From positions 1 through 8,435 of the forward strand of contig DAOWIN010000041.1 of the NCBI GenBank assembly GCA_030640885.1: a stretch of DNA of 8,435 nt, given 5' to 3'. Position numbers and translations under genes: made by a program. This DNA comes from Candidatus Omnitrophota bacterium (GTDB lineage Bacteria; Omnitrophota; 4484-213). Positions 1 to 4,777 of the stretch are shown here, piece by piece. The notes below the pieces were generated by a model that worked only from the letters and a program-made list of their open reading frames with translations, was not told the DNA's origin and ran no database searches. Position 1 is the stretch's first letter; each line of letters starts with the position of its first letter.

Positions 1-1
1 A

Positions 2-616
2 AACTATCGCCGCAAAACAGAAAAGTTGATTAAAAAAGCAGCGCAAACCACTCTCACTAATTTGTATGGAAAATGGAAGCTTTTGGCTTACAAGTCTGTT
101 CTGAATAAACAAACCCATATTGCTCTCATTATGGGCAAAATAAAAAAGGATGAAGGGGCGTTGGTGCGGGTGCATTCACAATGTCTAACAGGTGATGTTT
201 TCAAGTCTTTTCGCTGCGATTGTGGAGAGCAACTGCAGATGGCAATGAAAAAGATTGGTGAACGGAAAAAAGGGGTGATTCTTTATTTGCGTCAGGAGGG
301 AAGGGGCATTGGTTTGGCGAATAAATTAAAGGCATATGATTTGCAGGATAAAGGATTAGACACAGTAGAGGCAAATGAAGAATTGGGATTTGAAGCAGAT
401 TTAAGAGATTATGGTATCGGTGCTCAAATTTTATCAGATTTAGGATTAAAAAAGATAAAGTTATTGACTAATAATCCGCAAAAGGTAATCGGATTGGAAG
501 GATACGGTTTGCAAATAACTAAATGGATTCCTTTGGAAACTACTCCCCATTCTTTTAATAAGAATTATCTAAAAACAAAAAAAGAGAAAATGGGACACAA
601 ACTAAAGAAAGTATAA
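2..616 (+). CDS. ribBA: Bifunctional riboflavin biosynthesis protein RibBA, C-terminal part (GTP cyclohydrolase II domain), 5' truncated
   Basis: GTP cyclohydrolase II opens the imidazole ring of GTP, releasing formate and pyrophosphate, in the first step of riboflavin synthesis in the cytoplasm. The frame is open to the left edge. A TTG at 26 could serve as a start, but the codons before it (2-25) read as the linker YRRKTEKL that joins the RibB and RibA domains in RibBA fusions. I therefore treat the gene as a cut-off RibBA with 204 visible residues. Seen in the sequence: the zinc site C-x10-C-x-C (codons at 182, 215 and 221) within SQCLTGDVFKSFRCDCG, the RQEGRGIGL motif (about 290-316), the DTVEANEELGF and DLRDYGIGAQIL motifs (about 359-436), LLTNNPQK, and the usual YLKTKKEKMGH tail near the C-terminus. 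All signature residues are present, so the domain looks functional. ribH, a common neighbour, does not follow. Calling it a RibBA fusion rather than stand-alone RibA rests on the linker alone. Confidence 0.93.
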   Translation, partial: NYRRKTEKLIKKAAQTTLTNLYGKWKLLAYKSVLNKQTHIALIMGKIKKDEGALVRVHSQCLTGDVFKSFRCDCGEQLQMAMKKIGERKKGVILYLRQEGRGIGLANKLKAYDLQDKGLDTVEANEELGFEADLRDYGIGAQILSDLGLKKIKLLTNNPQKVIGLEGYGLQITKWIPLETTPHSFNKNYLKTKKEKMGHKLKKV

Positions 617-623
617 AGAAATG

Positions 624-751
624 TCTAATGACTAATTTCTAATTGACCTAAATGGTAGCCGCCCAGCAACCAGCCACCCAGATGCCCAGCTGGGAAACTG
701 GGGGTCTGGGGAACTGGGTGCCCCAATGAGTTAGAGCAATTAGACATTAGA
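624..751. repeat. Nested heptad/octad inverted repeat island between ribBA and the GT9 gene
   Basis: This spacer is built from short words at fixed period. Outer left arm: three heptads of the type TCTAATT at 624-644. Outer right arm: the inverted word as AATTAGA and CATTAGA at 738-751. Inside lies a GC-rich core. CAG words recur at 664, 671, 679 and 687, and the opposite word CTGGG recurs at 690, 698, 706 and 714 with an exact 8-nt period. The two core arms meet in the perfect palindrome CCCAGCTGGG (685-694). AATGTCTAAT (620-629) and ATTAGACATT (739-748) are exact inverted copies. The island ends about 18 bases before the ATG of the next gene, which has no visible Shine-Dalgarno. Function is unknown. 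Confidence 0.85.
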
Positions 752-769
752 AATTTTATTGCTGTATGT

Positions 770-1840
770 ATGCCAGACAACAAAATTAATAAAAAGGATA
801 TAAAGAAGATTCTGGTTTTTCGTACTGACCGCATCGGTGATGTTTTATTAAGCATTCCAGCTATTCGCGCTTTATATCAAAGCTTTCAGCATCCGTCCAT
901 TTCGGTTATTACGCAGTCTTCCTATGCTTGTTTATTAGAAGGAAATCCGGAGATTGATAGAATAATTAGTTATGATAAAAAAAATGATGGTTTTGAGCAA
1001 ACGCTAAGATTAATTAAAAATTTAAAAAAAGAGGAATTTAATTTAGCCGTTGTTTTAAATCCTAAGAAAAGGTCAAATATAATTGCTTTTTTAGCCGGAA
1101 TTCCCTATCGCTTAGGTTATCAACAGAAATGGGGGTTTCTGTTGAATTATAGGATAAAAGACGAGAAATATAAGGGCGAAAAACATGAGGTAGATTACAA
1201 TTTGGATTTGGTGCGGACTATTGGTGCCGATACCAACGATAAAAGTTTTTCTATAAAAACAAATCAGGAAGAAGATACTGTTGATTTCTTGCTTAAAAAT
1301 AGTAAAATAAAAGATAACGATTCTTTGATTGCCATCCATCCGGGAAGCAGTTGTCATTCCAAGAGATGGCCGATAGAAAGATTTGCTCAGGTAGGAAGAA
1401 AGTTGGCTATTACGGGAGGGGAAAAAATTGTAATTGTGGGAGATAAACAGGAAGAGGAATTGGGGAAGACAATGGAGAAATTAATGCAGATTCCTGTTCT
1501 TAATTTAACCGCTAAACTTAGTTTAAAGCAATTGGCGGCTCTATTTAAAAGATGTTCTTTGCTTATTTCCACAGACAGCGGACCAGTGCATATTGCGGCC
1601 GCTGTAGGTTTAAGATGTGTAGTTATCTTTGGACGAAATCTTGCCGGATTAAGCCCACGACGTTGGGGTCCGCGCCTAAAAAACAGTGTTGTTTTGCATA
1701 ATCCACCTAACTGTTATCCTTGCTTGGCTCATAACTGTCAAAATAATCTTGAATGTTTGCAAAGGATAACTGTAGAAGATGTGCTGAAAGCTGTAGAAAA
1801 GACGTTCTATGTCAAAGGAAAAGTTATCAAAGAGCAGTAA
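770..1840 (+). CDS. Glycosyltransferase family 9 protein, ADP-heptose:LPS heptosyltransferase-like
   Basis: GT9 enzymes transfer heptose (or a related sugar) from a nucleotide donor to the inner core of lipopolysaccharide at the inner face of the cytoplasmic membrane. The 356-residue length is normal for WaaC/WaaF relatives. The N-terminal Rossmann half opens with ILVFRTDRIGDVLLSIPAIR, where D24 matches the conserved catalytic-region Asp of WaaC. The C-terminal half has the donor-site segment AIHPGSS followed by KRWP (about 188-201), the STDSGPVHIAAAVG motif (D269), and a terminal Cys cluster C-x2-C-x4-C-x5-C (C315, C318, C323, C329) that I recall from many GT9 members. The ATG at 770 is the first in-frame start ahead of the Rossmann strand. 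No Shine-Dalgarno is visible, and repeat words fill the leader. Which sugar and acceptor it uses cannot be told from sequence; other GT9 roles (O-antigen or glycan transfer) remain possible. Confidence 0.88.
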   Translation: MPDNKINKKDIKKILVFRTDRIGDVLLSIPAIRALYQSFQHPSISVITQSSYACLLEGNPEIDRIISYDKKNDGFEQTLRLIKNLKKEEFNLAVVLNPKKRSNIIAFLAGIPYRLGYQQKWGFLLNYRIKDEKYKGEKHEVDYNLDLVRTIGADTNDKSFSIKTNQEEDTVDFLLKNSKIKDNDSLIAIHPGSSCHSKRWPIERFAQVGRKLAITGGEKIVIVGDKQEEELGKTMEKLMQIPVLNLTAKLSLKQLAALFKRCSLLISTDSGPVHIAAAVGLRCVVIFGRNLAGLSPRRWGPRLKNSVVLHNPPNCYPCLAHNCQNNLECLQRITVEDVLKAVEKTFYVKGKVIKEQ

Positions 1841-1875
1841 GCAAAGTTACTTTGCAGGAAAGACCTTTATCCTGC
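1841..1875. repeat. Two adjacent small hairpins after the GT9 stop codon
   Basis: Starting right after the TAA, GCAAAG (1841-1846) and CTTTGC (1850-1855) form a perfect 6-bp stem with a TTA loop. GCAGGA (1854-1859) and TCCTGC (1870-1875) form a second stem that shares two bases with the first. No T-run follows, so this is not a standard intrinsic terminator. It may affect mRNA 3'-end stability, or only be intergenic palindrome debris. Confidence 0.5.
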
Positions 1876-1904
1876 TCCGTTCGCTTCGCTCACTCTCGCA
1901 GGCT

Positions 1905-1923
1905 CTCCCGCCTGAGGCGGGAG
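1905..1923. repeat. GC-rich palindrome CTCCCGCC-TGA-GGCGGGAG upstream of rplU
   Basis: A perfect 8-bp stem (1905-1912 with 1916-1923) carries a 3-base TGA loop in otherwise AT-rich DNA. Its core, CCGCC-N3-GGCGG, recurs at 2351-2363 with a GTA loop, so this looks like a dispersed intergenic palindrome family. It ends 8 bases before the GGAGG ribosome site of rplU (1932-1936), close enough to influence ribosome access. No T-run follows, so termination is not indicated. Confidence 0.7.
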
Positions 1924-1944
1924 GAAGGAAAGGAGGAAACATAA

Positions 1945-2268
1945 ATGTATGCAGTAATTAGAAGCGGAGGAAAACAGCATAAAGTAAAAGAGGGTGATAT
2001 TTTAGAGGTAGAGAGATTAGAAGAGAAGACGCCGAATGAGGAGGTTATTTTAAACGAGGTTTTGTTAATTAATAACGATAAGGAAATTTTCGTTGGTCAG
2101 CCATTGGTCCAAAAAGCAAAGGTTGTTTGTGAGTTTTTAGAAGAAATCAAAGGAAAAAAGGTAATTGCTTTTAAATACAGACGCCGCAAAGATTCCAAAA
2201 CCAAAAAAGGACATCGTCAGATATCGGCGAAGTTAAAGGTTAAAAAAATAAATGAAACTGCAATTTAG
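1945..2268 (+). CDS. rplU: 50S ribosomal protein L21
   Basis: L21 is a primary 23S rRNA-binding protein of the large ribosomal subunit. The 107-residue product has the family length, begins with the classic MYAVIRSGGKQHKVKEGD, and carries the C-terminal signature KYRRRKDSKTKKGHRQ (about 78-93) rich in rRNA-contacting basic residues. A strong Shine-Dalgarno GGAGG at 1932-1936 sits 8 bases before the ATG. The TAG stop (2266-2268) lies inside the left arm of a palindrome (2261-2304), so the last codons double as structure. In most bacteria rplU is followed by rpmA (L27); here palindromes and atpE follow, so the pair has been split. Confidence 0.97.
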   Translation: MYAVIRSGGKQHKVKEGDILEVERLEEKTPNEEVILNEVLLINNDKEIFVGQPLVQKAKVVCEFLEEIKGKKVIAFKYRRRKDSKTKKGHRQISAKLKVKKINETAI

Positions 2269-2304
2269 CGAGCCCCGACGGTATGTCGGGACGAAGCTAA
2301 ATTG
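2261..2304. repeat. Two-tier hairpin overlapping the rplU stop codon
   Basis: An outer 9-bp stem pairs CAATTTAGC (2261-2269) with GCTAAATTG (2296-2304). An inner 6-bp stem pairs CCCGAC (2274-2279) with GTCGGG (2285-2290) around a 5-base loop. The rplU stop codon is in the left arm. The downstream sequence TTTAGTTGAATTT is only moderately T-rich, so a weak terminator is possible but not shown. The word CAATTTAG reappears in a later hairpin (2389-2421), which allows alternative pairings. Confidence 0.75.
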
Positions 2305-2317
2305 TTTAGTTGAATTT

Positions 2318-2375
2318 ACCCTGTTAAATAATTTCGCTAAAAGCGAAATTCCGCCGTAGGCGGATTTAACAGGGT
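2318..2375. repeat. Fully paired three-way-junction palindrome upstream of atpE
   Basis: A 12-bp outer stem pairs ACCCTGTTAAAT (2318-2329) with ATTTAACAGGGT (2364-2375). The 34 enclosed bases are used completely by two further hairpins. AATTTCGCT (2330-2338) pairs with AGCGAAATT (2342-2350) around an AAA loop, and CCGCC (2351-2355) pairs with GGCGG (2359-2363) around a GTA loop. No unpaired base is left at the junction. It looks like palindromes nested inside a palindrome. It could act as RNA structure in the rplU-atpE mRNA or as a DNA cruciform; neither role is proven. Confidence 0.85.
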
Positions 2376-2383
2376 TCAATGCA

Positions 2384-2424
2384 GCCATACAATTTAGTCT
2401 CTTTTTAGTCGTCTAAATTGTGGC
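2384..2424. repeat. Hairpin immediately before the atpE ribosome site
   Basis: ACAATTTAG (2389-2397) pairs with CTAAATTGT (2413-2421), and GCC (2384-2386) pairs with GGC (2422-2424) after a 2-base bulge. The loop is rich in T (TCTCTTTTTAGTCGT). The stem ends 9 bases before the atpE Shine-Dalgarno. Its arms can also pair with those of the 2261-2304 hairpin because both use the CAATTTAG word, so mutually exclusive folds are possible. Confidence 0.7.
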
Positions 2425-2433
2425 TTTATTGAA

Positions 2434-2439
2434 GGAGGG
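2434..2439 (+). promoter_or_regulatory. Shine-Dalgarno GGAGGG that fixes the atpE start
   Basis: GGAGGG ends 4 bases before the ATG at 2444 and selects it over the in-frame TTG at 2420, which lies inside a hairpin arm and has no ribosome site. Confidence 0.85.
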
Positions 2440-2443
2440 TAAA

Positions 2444-2752
2444 ATGGATATTGCTATAGCCGCAGAAACAACAAAGCAAATAGCAGAAGTCGCTAAAACT
2501 ATTCCTATTGATGGGAAAATTATTATCCGGGCGGCGGCTTTGTTAGGAGCAGGAATCTGTATGGGGTTTGGGGCTATTGGGCCAGGTATAGGAGAGGGAT
2601 TTGTGGGAGGAAAGGCTTGCGAAGGAATTGCTCGTCAACCCGAACTTCAAGGTCCAATCACCAGGACAATGCTTATTGCTGACGCCATTGCCGAATCTAC
2701 CGGAATCTATGCGTTAGTAATCGCTCTTTTGTTAATATTCGTAGTAACATAA
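2444..2752 (+). CDS. atpE: F1Fo ATP synthase subunit c with a sodium-type two-carboxylate ion site
   Basis: Subunit c forms the membrane rotor ring that carries ions between the a-subunit half-channels. The 102-residue protein has two transmembrane helices (about 28-55 and 76-101) joined by a polar loop containing ARQPE, as in the family. Helix 2 has AIAESTGIY, with the ion carboxylate E84 plus S85, T86 and Y89. Helix 1 has GPGIGEGF, with E51 exactly 33 residues before E84. In the sodium-type Ilyobacter tartaricus c subunit, Gln32 and Glu65 have that same spacing, with Ser66, Thr67 and Tyr70. A Glu in place of Gln32 is the two-carboxylate sodium motif described for Fusobacterium nucleatum. 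Sodium coupling is thus a well-founded inference. The N-terminus is about 19 residues longer than the Ilyobacter protein and polar. No atpB lies upstream, and atpF is 2.8 kb downstream. Confidence 0.95.
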   Translation: MDIAIAAETTKQIAEVAKTIPIDGKIIIRAAALLGAGICMGFGAIGPGIGEGFVGGKACEGIARQPELQGPITRTMLIADAIAESTGIYALVIALLLIFVVT

Positions 2753-2871
2753 ACAGGTCACCATGTCCCCAAGTCAGCAGTTGCCAGTAAGCCCCGTTAG
2801 AAATTCCCTTTTAATGTAAGAGAAACCTTTATAGTTCAATAAAATCATTAGCAGTATTATACTTAAGTTAT

Positions 2872-2890
2872 ACTTAACCTTCGGTTAAGT
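2872..2890. repeat. Hairpin ACTTAACC-TTC-GGTTAAGT between atpE and the toxin-antitoxin pair
   Basis: A perfect 8-bp stem (2872-2879 with 2883-2890) has a 3-base loop. It follows a related palindrome ACTTAAGT (2861-2868). No T-run follows, so intrinsic termination is doubtful. It lies about midway in the 223-base gap (2753-2975) after atpE, in which I see no gene. Confidence 0.5.
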
Positions 2891-2934
2891 TCCCTAGCTA
2901 ACAGGGCAAGCCACGTTGCAAGTTAGGATATGTA

Positions 2935-2956
2935 GTTATCGGCGAATACCGAGAAC
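2935..2956. promoter_or_regulatory. Imperfect palindrome before the DUF433 gene, possible operator
   Basis: GTT-a-TCGG (2935-2942) and CCGA-g-AAC (2949-2956) form an inverted repeat with one mismatch and a 6-base centre, 10 bases upstream of the Shine-Dalgarno of the antitoxin gene. Type II antitoxins commonly bind such palindromes to autoregulate their operon. That role is inferred from position only. Confidence 0.35.
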
Positions 2957-2965
2957 CAGAAAAAT

Positions 2966-2970
2966 GGAGG
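2966..2970 (+). promoter_or_regulatory. Shine-Dalgarno GGAGG that fixes the DUF433 start
   Basis: GGAGG lies 5 bases before the ATG at 2976. An in-frame ATG at 2964 overlaps the ribosome site itself, and the frame open from 2916 begins in hairpin DNA, so 2976 is preferred. Confidence 0.8.
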
Positions 2971-2975
2971 AAAAT

Positions 2976-3215
2976 ATGTTAGAGCGTATCGAAATTAATT
3001 CTAGTATTTTATCTGGAAAACCGATTATTAAAGGCACTAGAATATCAGTAGAGTTTATTTTAGAATTACTTTCAAGCGGGATGTCGACTGAAAGTATTAT
3101 TAAAGAATATCCTCATTTAAGCAAACAGGATATTTTAGCGGCGGTCAATTATGCAGCTAATATTGTTAAACGTGAGGAAATCATTTCTCCCTTAGAAAGT
3201 TTAAAAGCAAAATAA
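2976..3215 (+). CDS. DUF433 family protein, probable antitoxin of a VapBC-like pair
   Basis: DUF433 proteins are small helical (winged-helix-like) proteins usually encoded just before a DUF5615 PIN-like protein and regarded as antitoxins. The 79-residue product has the family hallmarks. It opens with RIEINSSILSGKPIIKGTRI (about 4-23), continues with VEFILELLSSGMS, then EYPHLSKQDILAAVNYAA (about 44-61). It ends with a charged tail that would bind the toxin. The stop codon directly abuts the ATG of the next gene with no spacer, which implies translational coupling and fixed stoichiometry, as expected of a toxin-antitoxin operon. It sits in the gap between atpE and atpF, an unusual place for such a module. 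That it neutralises the downstream product is inferred from family and gene order. Confidence 0.9.
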   Translation: MLERIEINSSILSGKPIIKGTRISVEFILELLSSGMSTESIIKEYPHLSKQDILAAVNYAANIVKREEIISPLESLKAK

Positions 3216-3581
3216 ATGATTAAATTTCTAACTGACGAAAATATTGCTTATGCTGTTATTTCCGCCCTGCGAGATAAAGGCTATGATATTAAGGATATCA
3301 AAGAAGAAAGACTTTTTGGCATTTCTGATGAGAAAGTGGTAAAATTGGCCAATGAAGAGAAACGAGTCATTTTAACCTGTGATAAAGATTTTGCTAATCT
3401 TTTAAGATTTCCCTTGTGTTCTCACAGCGGAGTAATATTATTACGATTTTCTGATTTGTCTCCAACTAATGTAATAAAATCTTTTCTGCCTTTGTTGAAT
3501 ACCTCTTTGGCAAAAGAGAGCAAAATATTAAATTCTTTAGTAATCGTTAAGGATAGTTATATAGAAATAATTGAAAGTTAG
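3216..3581 (+). CDS. DUF5615 family PIN-like protein, probable RNase toxin
   Basis: DUF5615 proteins are PIN-like nucleases, presumed RNA-cleaving toxins partnered with DUF433 antitoxins. The 121-residue product shows the expected order: FLTDENI at 4-10 (acidic D7 and E8), the helix ALRDKGYDIKDI, FGISDEKV (D38) and ILTCDKDFANLL (D56 and D58), then the strand GVILLRF (72-78). These Asp and Glu residues form the presumed metal-binding site and all are present, so the protein looks active. The ATG begins directly after the antitoxin TAA and has no Shine-Dalgarno of its own, so translation probably depends on coupling. It might instead be a non-toxic regulator, since few DUF5615 proteins have been tested. 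Confidence 0.88.
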   Translation: MIKFLTDENIAYAVISALRDKGYDIKDIKEERLFGISDEKVVKLANEEKRVILTCDKDFANLLRFPLCSHSGVILLRFSDLSPTNVIKSFLPLLNTSLAKESKILNSLVIVKDSYIEIIES

Positions 3582-3624
3582 TTGAAACTAATTACCTCGC
3601 TGTTGAGATTTACAGTTTTTTAAT

Positions 3625-3666
3625 TTAGCTAAATAAAAATCAAGTGAAAATTTTTGATTTTGCTAA
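3625..3666. terminator. Bulged AT-rich hairpin downstream of the toxin gene, possible weak terminator
   Basis: AAAATCAA (3636-3643) pairs with TTGATTTT (3654-3661), and TTAGC (3625-3629) pairs with GCTAA (3662-3666) across a 6-base one-sided bulge. It sits 44 bases after the toxin stop in a 176-base gap with no gene. No T-run follows, so the terminator assignment is tentative. Confidence 0.3.
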
Positions 3667-3757
3667 CGAGAAATTTCAAAAAGATCAAAAAATTAGATCG
3701 TAACAAAAATAATCGCAGAGTTTAAAAAGAGAAGTTAGTTTTTAGATAGGAGAAAAT

Positions 3758-4339
3758 ATGAATAAGATATTGAAAATTCTTGTTATCGTTATTGCTTCAT
3801 TTATTTGTCTTCCCATAATTGCAATAAGTTTTAATATAATTTCCCATCGCATCTTTGCTCGTTTTGAAATGAGCGAAGAAGATGCTTTAAAGATTGACGA
3901 GGAAGCAAGAAGCAAAAAGGATGTAAAGATTTGTAGCAAGATAAAGGGGACGAGGAATATAAACATAAGATGTTCATGCATTAGTGCGGTAGCGACAAAA
4001 GCAAAAGATAAAAGTTTATGCAGGAAGATTCCTTCCGCAGAAACAGAATGGAGAAATGTTTGTTACAAAGAAGTGGCCAAATCTAAAGGTGATTTTTCTT
4101 TTTGCGAAAAAATTGGCGATGAAAGCGAAAGGGGTTATTGTTATTTTAACATTGCCACCGAAACAAATAATTTAGAATTATGCAAAAAAATCAATCACAG
4201 TCAATTTCATTATATTGATGCTTGTATTTATAAAATTGCAATAAATACTTCGAATCCAGAATTATGCGATCAAATACAAAATTATAGAGAGAAAATGTAT
4301 TGTATAAATGAGATTAAAACGAAAGTGAAAGAAAACTAA
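3758..4339 (+). CDS. Membrane-anchored protein with five Cys-pair repeats, function unknown
   Basis: I do not recognise a named family. The 193-residue product starts with a basic N-terminus and one hydrophobic helix (about 5-29), with no obvious lipobox, so it is probably a signal anchor with the rest outside the cytoplasmic membrane. Five repeats of 26-29 residues follow, each with two cysteines: C59/C74, C88/C102, C116/C128, C142/C156, C170/C182. The pattern is roughly [DN]-x2-[LF]-C-x-K-I, a variable 4-8 residue stretch, then R-x2-C-Y-x2-[IV]-A. Each unit resembles a short helical hairpin that an oxidising compartment could close with a disulfide. C72 is an extra cysteine. A good Shine-Dalgarno AGGAG (3748-3752) precedes the ATG. 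The downstream genes carry the same repeats, so the two loci look like tandem paralogs. I recall similar repeats in hypothetical proteins of candidate phyla and archaea, without a confirmed name. Confidence 0.8.
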   Translation: MNKILKILVIVIASFICLPIIAISFNIISHRIFARFEMSEEDALKIDEEARSKKDVKICSKIKGTRNINIRCSCISAVATKAKDKSLCRKIPSAETEWRNVCYKEVAKSKGDFSFCEKIGDESERGYCYFNIATETNNLELCKKINHSQFHYIDACIYKIAINTSNPELCDQIQNYREKMYCINEIKTKVKEN

Positions 4340-4399
4340 AGAAAAAGATACCTATGCTTGGCAGTGTTAGAAATAAGAAATTCAAAAATTAATCAAAAG

Positions 4400-4405
4400 A
4401 AGGAG
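4400..4405 (+). promoter_or_regulatory. Shine-Dalgarno AAGGAG that fixes the start of the 3-TM gene
   Basis: AAGGAG lies 9 bases before the ATG at 4415. It argues against starting at the in-frame TTG at 4358, which would add 19 polar residues without a ribosome site. Confidence 0.75.
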
Positions 4406-4414
4406 AATATATTT

Positions 4415-4777
4415 ATGAAAAATATCAATTTTATCGAAAAATTATTTTCATGGGCAAGTATTTTATTAATTCTTCTTATACCGCCTGCAATTTGGTTTCT
4501 TTCAAGCTTATTTATTTATTGTGAAATAGCAAATTGTGGTTTAGCGGGAATTCTGTATTTTGTTTTTTTACCCATTTTTTATGTAATAGAACTAATTGTT
4601 TTTTTTCTTTGCGTATTTTTACTTAACAAATTTTCTCCCAGAAAAGTCAAAGAATATAAAATAGCGTTAATATTAAGCGGAATTGTTATTGCTATGCTTT
4701 TTTTTTACTCCACAGTTAAAAGCAGGAGCAGCTTATTTAATGAAAAATATAACTTTTTGCAAAATGATGGGTTCTGA
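4415..4777 (+). CDS. Three-helix membrane protein; probably the N-terminal part of a frameshifted Cys-repeat/CARDB protein
   Basis: As read, this is a 120-residue protein with three hydrophobic helices (about 12-34, 42-70 and 82-98). The short loop YCEIANCG between helices 1 and 2 holds two cysteines. The loop between helices 2 and 3 (NKFSPRKVKEYK) is strongly basic. By the positive-inside rule that loop is cytoplasmic, so the C-terminus emerges outside the membrane. Near codon 95 the gene enters a run of nine T (4698-4706). After it, this frame reads only 23 more residues with no family likeness, while the +1 frame opens into Cys-pair repeats. Removing one T would give a continuous 350-residue protein ending in the 5468 stop. 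The topology then places the repeats and CARDB domain outside, where they make sense. It could instead be a separate small membrane protein that overlaps the next gene. Confidence 0.65.
   Translation: MKNINFIEKLFSWASILLILLIPPAIWFLSSLFIYCEIANCGLAGILYFVFLPIFYVIELIVFFLCVFLLNKFSPRKVKEYKIALILSGIVIAMLFFYSTVKSRSSLFNEKYNFLQNDGF
4698..4706 (+). other. T9 homopolymer at the apparent frameshift between the membrane and Cys-repeat halves
   Basis: Nine consecutive T lie in codons for the end of the third membrane helix. Deleting one T (or adding two) joins the frame starting at 4415 to the frame ending at 5468. The junction would read MLFF then TPQLKAGAAYLMKN, running straight into the first repeat. Explanations are a sequencing or assembly error, a genuine slippage-prone phase-variation tract, programmed slippage, or a real inactivating mutation. 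Confidence 0.6.

Noticed and set aside
26..28. TTG as the true start of a stand-alone RibA
   Set aside because: The codons before it encode the YRRKTEKL linker typical of RibBA and the frame stays open to the window edge, so the gene more likely starts upstream.
625..855. Minus-strand 76-codon open frame with Gly/Leu-rich repeats
   Set aside because: It is a translation of the heptad/octad repeat island plus the antisense of the GT9 start; no ribosome site and no recognisable protein.
1753..1944. 63-codon frame overlapping the GT9 3' end and the hairpin spacer
   Set aside because: It lies out of frame over coding sequence and palindromes, with no ribosome site and no family resemblance.
2261..2304. 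Confident intrinsic terminator after rplU
   Set aside because: The stem is good, but the following bases are a mixed TTTAGTTG stretch rather than a T-run, so termination is only possible, not supported.
2763..2819. 18-codon mini-ORF between atpE and DUF433
   Set aside because: No Shine-Dalgarno and no distinctive sequence; expected by chance in a 223-base spacer.
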